Source: CAWELS01 sp964468205 (GTDB lineage Bacteria > Acidobacteriota > Terriglobia > Bryobacterales > Bryobacteraceae). From it: a DNA stretch of 64,000 bases. Below are positions 16,772-24,572 of this stretch, piece by piece. A program made the translations under genes and the position numbers. The DNA lies in the NCBI GenBank assembly GCA_964468205.1, contig CAYXVG010000014.1:1-64000 (forward strand), written 5' to 3'. Each line of letters opens with the position of its first letter. The stretch's first letter is position 1. The notes beneath the pieces are model-generated. The model made no database searches. It saw only the letters and a program-made list of their open reading frames with translations, and was not told the DNA's origin.

Positions 16772-17044
16772 ATGCTATTGGCGCGAGTAGTCGGCACGAT
16801 TGTCGCGACCCGCAAGGACCCGCGGCTCGAAGGCAAGAAACTGCTCATCGTCAAGCCGACCAATCCGAAAGGAGAGGACGAGGGCGGCTATCTCATCGCC
16901 GTGGATACGGTGAGCGCCGGTTACCGGGAGAAGGTGATCGTCGTGCAGGGCAGTTCCGCCCGCATGGCCGAAGGCTGCAACGACCGGCCCGTCGACGCGT
17001 CCATCGTGGGCATTGTCGACACTGTCAGCATCGATGAAACGTGA
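16772..17044 (+). CDS. BMC-P pentameric shell protein (EutN/CcmL), first paralog
   Basis: A 90-residue protein beginning MLLARVVGTIVATRKDP, the EutN/CcmL signature, with LLIVKPTN, AVDTVSAG and VDASIVGIVDTVSID in family order. It forms pentamers at the shell vertices. It is one of three different copies in a row, each with its own insert in the middle loops. 19 bases separate it from the BMC-H gene. Confidence 0.93.
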   Translation: MLLARVVGTIVATRKDPRLEGKKLLIVKPTNPKGEDEGGYLIAVDTVSAGYREKVIVVQGSSARMAEGCNDRPVDASIVGIVDTVSIDET

Positions 17045-17120
17045 CCCAACGCGAGAGACCGGCGGGCTGGGGCGTGCCCAGCCGGCGGGGCCTTGCCACC
17101 CCGGGGGAGGCTGAAGCGCG

Positions 17121-17402
17121 ATGCAACTTGGCAGAGTGATTGGCCGGGTCTGGTCCACCGTCAAGGAATCTAATCTGCAGGGCAAGAGCCTTCTCCTCGT
17201 GCAGCCGTGCGACCATCGCGAGACGCCCTACGGCCGTGTCATCGTATGCACGGATTCGACCGGCCAGGCCGGAGCGGGTGAGCTGATCTATTGGGTTCGC
17301 GGCCGGGAGGCTGCCCATGCTTTCCGGCCCTCGATGGTGACCTCGGACAACAGCATCGTGGCGATTGTCGACGAAATCCATGTCGAGGAGGAAGAATGCT
17401 GA
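17121..17402 (+). CDS. BMC-P pentameric shell protein (EutN/CcmL), second paralog
   Basis: A 93-residue protein (MQLGRVIGRVWSTVKESNLQ) that keeps the EutN/CcmL start, the LLLVQP strand and the C-terminal SIVAIVDEIHVEEEE. The middle differs from its neighbours (REAAHAFRPSMVT). It overlaps the third paralog by 7 bases, indicating translational coupling. The 76-base gap upstream is GC-rich without an evident terminator. Confidence 0.92.
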   Translation: MQLGRVIGRVWSTVKESNLQGKSLLLVQPCDHRETPYGRVIVCTDSTGQAGAGELIYWVRGREAAHAFRPSMVTSDNSIVAIVDEIHVEEEEC

Positions 17403-17668
17403 TCGCCCGTGTAATCGGCGAAGTGGTCGCCACCTGCAAGCACCCATCCCACAACGAACGCAAGGCGCTGCTCGTTCAGGCGGTGGATCTGGAAGGGAAT
17501 GACAGCGGCCCCAGCTTCGTTGCGCTCGACGCCGTGGAAGCGGGAGTCGGGGACAAGGTGCTTGTCACCAAAGAAGGCTTCAGCGCCTTTTCGAGCGTCG
17601 GGCGGGGAGTGTCCCCGATCGACTCAGCCGTTATCGGAGTTATCGACGAGATCCACATTCTTCCGTGA
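17396..17668 (+). CDS. BMC-P pentameric shell protein (EutN/CcmL), third paralog
   Basis: A 90-residue protein beginning MLIARVIGEVVATCKHPS, with ALLVQAVD, FVALDAVEAGVGDKVLV and SAVIGVIDEIHI. ATG 17396 lies inside the end of the second paralog and is served by a GAGGAGGAAG directly upstream within that gene. It is the last shell gene. Its 3' end overlaps a convergent membrane-protein gene by 45 bases. Confidence 0.92.
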   Translation: MLIARVIGEVVATCKHPSHNERKALLVQAVDLEGNDSGPSFVALDAVEAGVGDKVLVTKEGFSAFSSVGRGVSPIDSAVIGVIDEIHILP

Positions 17669-18196
17669 GCGCCGCCGGTGGCTCACCACGAGCAACCTCA
17701 CCGAAAACCCCGCCACCACCAGGAACTTCACTGCCTCGGCCGCCGCATAGGCGTAGTGGAATCGCCACAACTGGGTGCGTTCGAGCGCCGGTTCCTGCTC
17801 TGGTATGAAGTCGACCGCCCTCCCGAGGGCGGTTATGTGGGGGGTGAGCAGGAAGTGTTGGCTGAGCGCCAGCAGAAGCAGGAAACCGCAGACTCCCATG
17901 TAGAACTTGTCGCCGTTGGTGTCGAACAGCATCGTCAGCAAAAGCAGCACGCCGAGGCAGAGCTGCGCCCGCTCCCAGTTTTTGATGAAGAAGCGGTTTA
18001 ACTCGGAGACCTGGTGGCGCAGCAAGGTGCGAGCGGAGTGCTTGCCCAGCACCTTGACCATCTGGTTGGCCGACGGGTCGGGCTCCGCAAGTGTTGTGTC
18101 CACTACCTGGAATCCACCAATTGCGACTCCGAACATGAAAAGGCCGCCAGCGAGCCACATACCCAGCAGCATCGTGGCGAAACGACGTGTATGCAT
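17624..18196 (-). CDS. Membrane protein of unknown function
   Basis: A 190-residue protein with an N-terminal hydrophobic span (ATMLLGMWLAGGLFMFGVAIGG), a soluble loop, two adjacent spans and a last span near AEAVKFLVVAGFSVRLL, then a basic tail. The layout resembles DUF4149-type membrane proteins, but the match is weak. It is convergent with the shell operon and overlaps its last gene by 45 bases. It is unlikely to be part of the microcompartment. Confidence 0.6.
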   Translation of the reverse strand: MHTRRFATMLLGMWLAGGLFMFGVAIGGFQVVDTTLAEPDPSANQMVKVLGKHSARTLLRHQVSELNRFFIKNWERAQLCLGVLLLLTMLFDTNGDKFYMGVCGFLLLLALSQHFLLTPHITALGRAVDFIPEQEPALERTQLWRFHYAYAAAEAVKFLVVAGFSVRLLVVSHRRRSRKNVDLVDNSDNG

Positions 18197-18240
18197 TGGC
18201 GTAAGCTGTTAGTCTACCGCAGGGCGGAAATTATTCGTGG

Positions 18241-18246
18241 GACAAT
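18241..18246 (+). promoter_or_regulatory. Candidate -10 (GACAAT) close to a start codon
   Basis: The hexamer ends 6 bases before ATG 18253, so transcription could begin at the start codon. Weaker than the other TANNNT examples because its first base is G. Confidence 0.22.
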
Positions 18247-18252
18247 TCCAGC

Positions 18253-19329
18253 ATGAAAACCGTACTCTCCCGCCGCGCTTTCGCCGCCGCCGCGGGCGCG
18301 TCCCTTCAGGCCCGCGCCGATGAGACTGTTCGCCTGCCGAGACCCATCCGGGTGGCGCTACTTGGCCTTGATGGACACACCGGCGAGATTCTCCGGCCAC
18401 TCGTGCGTTTGCCCGATGTGGAACTCGCTGCCGTCTCCGATCCGAAGCCGGATTCCTTGGAGCGTTTCGCCCGGCGAAGCGGAATGGCAGGGGTGAGCCG
18501 GTACACGGACTACCGGAAGATGCTGGACGCCGAAGAGTTGGACGTGGTGGGGGTCTGCAACCCCAACGGCCCGCGGGCGCGCGCCGTTGTCGAATGCTGC
18601 CGCCGCGGCCTCCACGTCGCCGCCGAGAAGCCGCTTGCCTTGACCCGGGCGGATCTCGACGCCGTCCGCGACGCCCGCCGCGAGAGTGGGGTTGGCCTCG
18701 CCATGCTGCTGCCCATGCGCTACTCCAGCCCGTACCTGGCGGTGAAGCGCGTGGTCGACAACGGGGAGATCGGCGAGGTCTGCCAGATGGCGTCGCAGAA
18801 GTCGTACAAAGCGGGGAACCGCCCGGCATGGCAGCGCAACCGGGAGACCTACGGGGGCACGATCCCGTGGATAGGGATCCACATGATCGATCTCATGCGC
18901 TGGGCTTCGGGACGCGAGTTCCGGAAGGTTTTCTCGCGCACCGCGCGCATCGCGTACCCCGAACTCGGCGATATGGAGAACGTCACGGCCAGCCTGTTCA
19001 CGCTCGACAACGGCGGCTTGGCCACTCTGCGCATGGATTACCTGCGGCCGGCGAAGGCCGAGACACACGGCGATGACCGAATCCGGATCGCCGGTACAAA
19101 GGGCATTGTCGAATACCAGGGGCAAACCGGTGTCACAGTGATGTCCAGCGCCTCGCCGCCGCGACGGATTATGGAACTCCCGCCCGCGGGTTCGCTGTTT
19201 CTCGATTTCCTCCGCTCGGTGTACCTCGGCGCCCAGCCCACGCTGACGCTCGAGGATATTTACAGGACAAACGAGATCACAATCGCGGCCCAGGAAGCCG
19301 CCGTTTCCGGCACGGAGGCCGACTGCTAG
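18253..19329 (+). CDS. Exported Gfo/Idh/MocA-family oxidoreductase
   Basis: A 358-residue protein. The leader MKTVLSRRAFAAAAGASLQA looks like a Tat signal. The Rossmann start IRVALLGLDG is followed by VGVCNPNGPRARAV and the family motif AAEKPLALT. The C-terminal domain has GGTIPWIGIHMIDLMRW, where His is the usual catalytic residue. It probably acts on a sugar or cyclitol with bound NAD(P). The paralogs at 27138, 32848 and 38937 differ in length and motifs. Confidence 0.85.
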   Translation: MKTVLSRRAFAAAAGASLQARADETVRLPRPIRVALLGLDGHTGEILRPLVRLPDVELAAVSDPKPDSLERFARRSGMAGVSRYTDYRKMLDAEELDVVGVCNPNGPRARAVVECCRRGLHVAAEKPLALTRADLDAVRDARRESGVGLAMLLPMRYSSPYLAVKRVVDNGEIGEVCQMASQKSYKAGNRPAWQRNRETYGGTIPWIGIHMIDLMRWASGREFRKVFSRTARIAYPELGDMENVTASLFTLDNGGLATLRMDYLRPAKAETHGDDRIRIAGTKGIVEYQGQTGVTVMSSASPPRRIMELPPAGSLFLDFLRSVYLGAQPTLTLEDIYRTNEITIAAQEAAVSGTEADC

Positions 19330-19351
19330 CGGCGGGCCGCGCGCGGCCGCC

Positions 19352-20863
19352 TCAGAAGCCGAAATTGGCCCGCATCCCGAGTACGACGTGGGTTCCGGGG
19401 GCGCCCCCAGCTCCATTGATGATCTGGAAGTCCGGCGTGAGCGCGAAGTTGTTCGTGATCTGCCAGCGGTAATAGGTCTCGAGAACGTGCTCGGGCCGTA
19501 GCGTGTTCCCGGGGTCGATTCCCCAGGCGGTGGAAAAGCCGAGCCCCCACGCGGAAACGTAGTCATCGGCGTTGACAAACCGGCGCTGCACGCCGCCGCT
19601 CACGCTGGACCGAAGCGGGCCGAACACCTGTGATCCCGGCCCCTGGTTGTTCACCACGAGCCGGCCGAAGACGCCGAAGTCGCTGGTCAGCCAGTGGTCC
19701 ATGCTGAAGTAGATGGTCCGGAAACCGCCTGAATCGGCCACATTGCCGATCGATCCGCCGAGGCGGAAAGCGCCCGGACGCCCGGAGAGTAAGGTTCGCA
19801 GTTCGACCTCTCCATTCCAGGTAGGCGACTGAAACATTTTCTCCGTGCGAGCGATTGCATAGCCCGAACGGAAGACCACCCCGTCGAGCCAGTTTCTCTG
19901 CCAATTCGCGTTAAACTCCCCCATCATCCCGGGAGCGCCGATCGCGGTTTTGTAGGCGGCCGCGTTGACGAAAGCGGTGTTCAGGAACTGCCGGACCTCG
20001 TTGTTGGCGAAGGCGTTCGTGTCAAAGAAGTCCGAGAAGTCCACCACGCCGAGTTGGCCTAGCATGCGATAGCGCCCTCCCTTTCCGAACCGGTATCCCT
20101 GCTGGAAGTAGGCCTTGCCGAGGTAGAAGTTGCCGCGGTCGAGGCCTTCGTTAAACTGGCTGCGATCAGTGGCAATATCGTTGAACGGGCTGAACGCCCG
20201 GGGACCTCCGACAGGCGCGGAGTCGAACGGCCCACCGGCGGCCCGGAGTTGCAGGAAGAAATATCCCTCGCTGCGGCGCCCGCCCGCGGAGGCGGGGACG
20301 GCCCGCGCGACCACGTTCAAGCGGAACCGGCCGAAGGCGGAACTCATGTCACTTACATCAGGCACGCGGGCGTATTGAAGACCGGCATTCACGTCTCCGG
20401 TTACTACCATCCGCTCTGAGAGCGGCAGTTCCCGCAGTTGCTCGACTCCCTGGCGCAGGCCCTCCTGCCCTTTGCCGATATCTTCGATGTGCTCTTCACC
20501 GGTTCTGGCAGGGAGCGGGGCTGGGACGCCGGGCTCGGCCGGCGGCGGCCCGGCTTCAGCGCTTTCCTCCGGCAGCTCCAGGGCGGTGTTGAGCCGGGCG
20601 TGCAGCATCGCGAAGGCAGCCAGGTCTTCGGCCGGAATTGCCGAGATCCCCCCATCCGCGAGGCGGGCGCCGATCGCCTTCGCCAGCCTGTCCATCCACC
20701 GTCGCGCCGCTTCCGGCCCGGCGCCAGGCTCGGGTCCCGGCCCAAGGTAGCGGACACTCAGCTCTTGCAGTACCGTTGCCTGCCAGGACTCAAGCGAGCC
20801 CGCGGCCAGGATAGCGGCACACACAGGCAGCAAGAGAATTGTTTTCAGCGAACAGCGCATCAT
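19352..20863 (-). CDS. Carbohydrate-selective porin, OprB-like
   Basis: A 503-residue protein with a Sec signal (MMRCSLKTILLLPVCAAILAAG). Residues about 25-150 form a charged, partly coiled-coil-like region. The rest is a beta-barrel rich in aromatic strand ends (for example YFFLQLRAAGGPFD and GSIGNVADSGGFRTIYFSMD), ending in a terminal Phe (ANFGF). The C-terminal part resembles the OprB carbohydrate-porin family. ATG 20863 is preceded by AAGGGGAC. The frame stays open far upstream, antisense to the next gene, but that extension is not protein-like. Confidence 0.75.
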   Translation of the reverse strand: MMRCSLKTILLLPVCAAILAAGSLESWQATVLQELSVRYLGPGPEPGAGPEAARRWMDRLAKAIGARLADGGISAIPAEDLAAFAMLHARLNTALELPEESAEAGPPPAEPGVPAPLPARTGEEHIEDIGKGQEGLRQGVEQLRELPLSERMVVTGDVNAGLQYARVPDVSDMSSAFGRFRLNVVARAVPASAGGRRSEGYFFLQLRAAGGPFDSAPVGGPRAFSPFNDIATDRSQFNEGLDRGNFYLGKAYFQQGYRFGKGGRYRMLGQLGVVDFSDFFDTNAFANNEVRQFLNTAFVNAAAYKTAIGAPGMMGEFNANWQRNWLDGVVFRSGYAIARTEKMFQSPTWNGEVELRTLLSGRPGAFRLGGSIGNVADSGGFRTIYFSMDHWLTSDFGVFGRLVVNNQGPGSQVFGPLRSSVSGGVQRRFVNADDYVSAWGLGFSTAWGIDPGNTLRPEHVLETYYRWQITNNFALTPDFQIINGAGGAPGTHVVLGMRANFGF

Positions 20864-21037
20864 AAAGTCCCCTTTTCCGGCCGGAGCGGAACGGCAGTCA
20901 CACCTATTTGCCATTTCTTTTTTCCCAATCGTTTCATGGGATTGGCGATCTTTCCCGGCCTTTCGTGAACTGCATACTGCTACCTTCTTCCGTGAACGCC
21001 GCGCCTGCGGCTTCCACCGACTTTTGAAGGAGCAAGC

Positions 21038-21934
21038 ATGGCTATTACGTCTAAACCAAAGAAACTCGCGGTTCCCGAGGAACCGTTCTATCCAATTGAC
21101 ACACTTTATCTCTTTGACCGCTTTGACCGCGCGTCCTGGGAGCGCGCTTTCGGGGAGCAAGCGCCACCCTGGGATCCGAGCCGGGGGGTCAAGGCATGGG
21201 CCGACACCACGGCAATCGAGGGCGCCGACGACCCGGATGGCGTCTTCGTCGAATACGACTATTTCGATCCAGCCTCCCGGAAGTTCGAGAGGATGCGTAT
21301 GACGGCGCGCGAGGCGGCCGTCCCCAATCTGCCGGGCGAATACGTCTATCCGGCGTACGTCGTCACGCCGACGCCGGCCGTCATTATCAATCCCGACGGT
21401 GGCGAGGACACATTCAACCCGGAGATGCTGTGCTACCGGGCCGAAGCGGATGGTCTCGCGCGCGAGCTTGGGGCGACCTCGGTTATCGAAAACCGTTTTC
21501 CGGAAGGCGGCCAATTCCGCATCGAGTGGCGCGGCGAGCAGCGGCGGATGTGGCTGCTCCGCATCGGTTCGAATCTTCACAGCGCGGCTTTGTTGCTGCA
21601 GAAGAAGTACCGCGGCGGCGTGGGTGCCCCGGGCGAGTGGATGATCGAGCCCAGCGGCCAGCCGGTCTGGCTTGCGCGGAAACAGGAGACCGGCCTCGGC
21701 AACCGGCAGCGCGAAGTGGCCGTTCCGTGCCGCCACCTGGCTGACAACGAGGCGCTCTATCTCGGCCATCCGATGAAGGTTGTTGTCTACCGGACCGACA
21801 TGGACTCGGAATACAACCGCGCGGATCCCGCCGCGGCCGGCGCCTTGCCTGCCGACATTCGGGTGATGATCGAGCGCATCGATACGAACCTGCAGCAGTT
21901 GCTCGCGCTCAGCCTGACAAACTCTGGCCGCTAG
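21038..21934 (+). CDS. Conserved-looking protein of unknown function
   Basis: A 298-residue soluble protein (MAITSKPKKLAVPEEPFYPI) without signal or membrane span. It is rich in acidic and aromatic residues, with segments such as LFDRFDRASWERAFGEQ and WRGEQRRMWLLRIGSNLHS. The start follows an AAGGAGCAAGC ribosome-binding site. No domain is recognised. It has its own downstream hairpin at 21951-22013, so it is likely monocistronic. Confidence 0.7.
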   Translation: MAITSKPKKLAVPEEPFYPIDTLYLFDRFDRASWERAFGEQAPPWDPSRGVKAWADTTAIEGADDPDGVFVEYDYFDPASRKFERMRMTAREAAVPNLPGEYVYPAYVVTPTPAVIINPDGGEDTFNPEMLCYRAEADGLARELGATSVIENRFPEGGQFRIEWRGEQRRMWLLRIGSNLHSAALLLQKKYRGGVGAPGEWMIEPSGQPVWLARKQETGLGNRQREVAVPCRHLADNEALYLGHPMKVVVYRTDMDSEYNRADPAAAGALPADIRVMIERIDTNLQQLLALSLTNSGR

Positions 21935-21950
21935 ACGGCCGCCGGCGGCG

Positions 21951-22013
21951 AAACCGCCCGTACTACACCCAACCGCCTCAGGCTGCGGGACTGGTGTGTG
22001 GAACGGGCGGTTT
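21951..22013 (+). terminator. Long nested hairpin after the 298-residue gene
   Basis: The outer arms AAACCGCCCGT (21951-21961) and ACGGGCGGTTT (22003-22013) pair perfectly. Inside, ACACC/GGTGT and CCGC/GCGG can pair as well. The 3' arm ends in only three T, so it would be a weak intrinsic terminator; a structured RNA is an alternative. Confidence 0.45.
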
Positions 22014-22082
22014 GCCCCAGGGTTGTCCGCTTGCGGCACGAGATTTGCCCTTGACCGCCAAAAATCGATACGGTAAGTAAAG

Positions 22083-22442
22083 ATGCTATTACGAGAAGTA
22101 ATGAGTTCGTCGTTGTCCGCCGTCGACTCGGAATCGACCCTGCTCGAAGCGTTTGAAGTGGCGGAAAGCAGAAACTTGAAGGCCCTGCTCGTCGTTTCCG
22201 ATGGCGAGACGTGTGGTGTGATTACGAGCCAGGACATCGCCCGCCAAGTGGTGGCCGACGAAGACGCTGCCTCCCGCCGCCAGGTGCGGGAAGTGATGAG
22301 CCGCCGGATTGCCGCTTGTTATGAGGACTCCGATGTCCAACAGACAAGAGCGTTGATCAAGAAGTCGAAGATCGACCATATCCTTGTCTGCCGGCGGGAC
22401 AAGAAGATTGTCGGCTTCACCACAGCAGCCGACCTGCTCTAA
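22083..22442 (+). CDS. Paired CBS-domain protein
   Basis: A 119-residue protein made of two CBS motifs. The first is VMSSSLSAVDSESTLLEAF with GVITSQDIARQVV. The second is VREVMSRRIAACYEDSDVQ with KIVGFTTAADLL. Stand-alone CBS pairs bind adenine nucleotides and act as energy sensors. The start MLLREVMS directly opens the first CBS motif. Confidence 0.85.
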   Translation: MLLREVMSSSLSAVDSESTLLEAFEVAESRNLKALLVVSDGETCGVITSQDIARQVVADEDAASRRQVREVMSRRIAACYEDSDVQQTRALIKKSKIDHILVCRRDKKIVGFTTAADLL

Positions 22443-22916
22443 CGGGGGCTTCCCGCCATCGACCGGCGCGCCGCCGCGCAATTTCCCTTCCGTGGCCGGC
22501 ACATGCTGGCCTGCAGGTGTAGTTTGCCTAAATTTGCGCTGTCAGTGTCTTTCATTCCCGCTACAATCGCGCCGCCGCGAATTGACCGTGGTTGCGAGAT
22601 GTTGTTAGGGTAGGAAAGGATCGTCGCTAACAAAAGCCACCTAGCTTTCAGGGACGTGGCTTTTGGCGACTCGAGTCCGTGAGACAACAGGGTATGGCTA
22701 TCCATAGTCAGCAAGCGGTCATCCGCGACTTCGACAAGCCTGATAACCGGGTTGCTCTCATTCCTTGGCGGCGTTAGCGCAGAAATCCGCAGGTGCTGGC
22801 TTTGTTGGGGGATGCTCAGTTTTGAGCGCCGCTAACGGTGAATCACGCAGGGGCGAAACGTCCGGCTGACGGGCCGCTGCTGTCTGGCTGGACGCCGTTC
22901 CTCTGGCTCACCACAC
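22443..22916. other. Intergenic region with hairpins and a possible 27-codon ORF
   Basis: No established gene. A 10-bp perfect hairpin lies at 22631-22640/22656-22665 (CAAAAGCCAC and its complement). CGTTAGC near 22771 and GCTAACG near 22832 can also pair. A 27-codon frame from ATG 22694 to TAG 22777 reads MAIHSQQAVIRDFDKPDN and onward, which looks protein-like, but its ribosome-binding site is weak. Confidence 0.35.
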
Positions 22917-23396
22917 ATGCCTATGCCAGAACAGTCAGCTTCGGCGGATGTCGATTTCACAATACATGAAGCGTCCAGTCCGGAAGAGTGTCCCGCCTGG
23001 ACAGATTGGGATAGCCTCGCGGTATTCCTCCACGAAAACCTCAAGCCCTACGAAGACTCGGTAGCCGATATCCGGCGCGGCATCGACGACGCTTTCGTCG
23101 CGCGCGGCGGACGCTCCGGCTTCGTGCTCATAGCTGGAGCGGAGCAGGAACCTGCCGGCGCGCTGGTAATGCTTCGTACCGGGATGCAGGGCTACGTGCC
23201 CGAGAATCTGCTCCTCTTCGTGGCCGTCGCCTGCGCCCACCGCGGCTGCGGCCTCGGCGCGCGGCTCATCAGCCGCGCCATCGAAATGGCCGCCGGAGAC
23301 GTAAAGCTTCACGTCGAGTACGACAACCCCGCCCGCCGGCTTTACGAGCGGCTGGGCTTCCAGAGCAAGTACGCCGAGATGAGGTGCAGCCGATGA
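22917..23396 (+). CDS. GNAT-family N-acetyltransferase
   Basis: A 159-residue protein. NLLLFVAVACAHRGCGLGARLISRAIEMA carries the acetyl-CoA pyrophosphate loop (R/Q-x-x-G-x-G/A type). The C-terminal DNPARRLYERLGFQSKYAEMR is typical of GNATs. The substrate is unknown. The last codon and stop overlap the start of the racemase-like gene (ATGA), so it is the first gene of a coupled four-gene operon. An ATG at 22923 is an alternative start. Confidence 0.85.
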   Translation: MPMPEQSASADVDFTIHEASSPEECPAWTDWDSLAVFLHENLKPYEDSVADIRRGIDDAFVARGGRSGFVLIAGAEQEPAGALVMLRTGMQGYVPENLLLFVAVACAHRGCGLGARLISRAIEMAAGDVKLHVEYDNPARRLYERLGFQSKYAEMRCSR

Positions 23397-24559
23397 GCCG
23401 TGTCGTAATCAACCTTGACGCTCTCAAACATAATCTTTCCGTTGTTGGAAGCTGGATGGATCAGCACGAGGGAAAGTGGATTGTCGTGACCAAAGCTCTC
23501 TGCGGGCACGAGGAATCCCTCGAAGCCTTGCGGATGATGGGCGTGGAGGCAGTGGGCGACTCGCGCCTGGATAACTTGAAGACCGTGGCTGGAATCATGC
23601 CTGGCGCCGACACCTGGTACTTGCGCGGCCCTTCCACCAGCGCCGTCGAGGACGTAGTCACCTACACCAGCGTCAGCCTCAACTCGGAGATCGACACCAT
23701 CGGGAATCTCAACGCAGCCGCGGGCGCGCGGGACAAGGTTCACGGAATTGTCATCATGGTGGAACTCGGAGACTTGCGGGAGGGTATTTTGCCGGGCGGC
23801 CTCGTGAAGTTTTACGAGGAGGTCTTCAACCTCTCCCATATCGATGTCCTCGGCATCGGCGCCAATCTCGGTTGCCTGGCCGGCGCCGTACCCACCGTGG
23901 ATCAGTTGATGCAGCTCGTTCTCTACCGCGAGTTGCTCGAATTGAAATTCCAGCAGCGCCTCCCGTACATATCCGCCGGCACTACGGCGGTGATACCACT
24001 CCTGTTGGACGGTCAACTGCCGGATGCGGTCAACCATTTCCGCATTGGGGAGGCGCTCTTCCTCGGTACGGATCTCATCAACGGCGGAACTCTTCCCTAT
24101 CTGCGCGACGATGTCGTCACCCTCGAAGCGGAGATCTCGGAGATCAAGGAGAAAGGCCTCGTCCCAATGGTGGAAACCGCGGCGGTCTCCCGATTCGGCG
24201 AAAACAACGGGCCGGACTCGGCGCCCGGCCAACGGGGCTACCGGGCGCTGGTGAACATCGGTCATCTCGACACGGACGTCGACGGTCTGATGCCAGTGGA
24301 ACCGGGCCACCACATCGCCGGAGCAAGCAGCGACATCACGGTAGTGAACCTCGGGGAGGATCCCGGCGGCTTGAGCGTCGGAGATACGATCCGGTTCAAG
24401 GCCAACTATTCGGGGCTGCTGCGCCTGATGAGCGGGAAGTACATCGAAAAAGTGGTCGATCCGCCGCTATCGGAGTTCGCGAAGCGGCAGCCGGAAGCGG
24501 CGCCGGCGGTACGGCGACGTCAGGAAAACGTGGAAGCCGGGCGGCAGCCGATGGTCTAG
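23393..24559 (+). CDS. Alanine/ornithine racemase-family PLP enzyme
   Basis: A 388-residue protein with a fold-type III alanine-racemase-type barrel. VVINLDALKHNL and WIVVTKALCGHEE (Lys 34 as PLP lysine) are more like ornithine racemase (Orr/YhfX type) than classic Alr. The segment YISAGTTAVIPLLL and HFRIGEALFLGTD supports this. A C-terminal beta domain of about 110 residues is present, and the tail is Arg/Glu-rich. It starts by ATGA overlap with the GNAT gene. Likely substrate: an amino acid, possibly ornithine; not proven. Confidence 0.75.
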   Translation: MSRVVINLDALKHNLSVVGSWMDQHEGKWIVVTKALCGHEESLEALRMMGVEAVGDSRLDNLKTVAGIMPGADTWYLRGPSTSAVEDVVTYTSVSLNSEIDTIGNLNAAAGARDKVHGIVIMVELGDLREGILPGGLVKFYEEVFNLSHIDVLGIGANLGCLAGAVPTVDQLMQLVLYRELLELKFQQRLPYISAGTTAVIPLLLDGQLPDAVNHFRIGEALFLGTDLINGGTLPYLRDDVVTLEAEISEIKEKGLVPMVETAAVSRFGENNGPDSAPGQRGYRALVNIGHLDTDVDGLMPVEPGHHIAGASSDITVVNLGEDPGGLSVGDTIRFKANYSGLLRLMSGKYIEKVVDPPLSEFAKRQPEAAPAVRRRQENVEAGRQPMV

Positions 24560-24572
24560 CGGTTCTTTGAAT

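Noticed and set aside
20864..22237. Long minus-strand frame continuing upstream of the OprB-like porin, antisense to the 298-residue gene
   Set aside because: The sequence is not protein-like there, the signal peptide and ribosome-binding site fix the porin start at 20863, and the plus-strand gene has a better composition.
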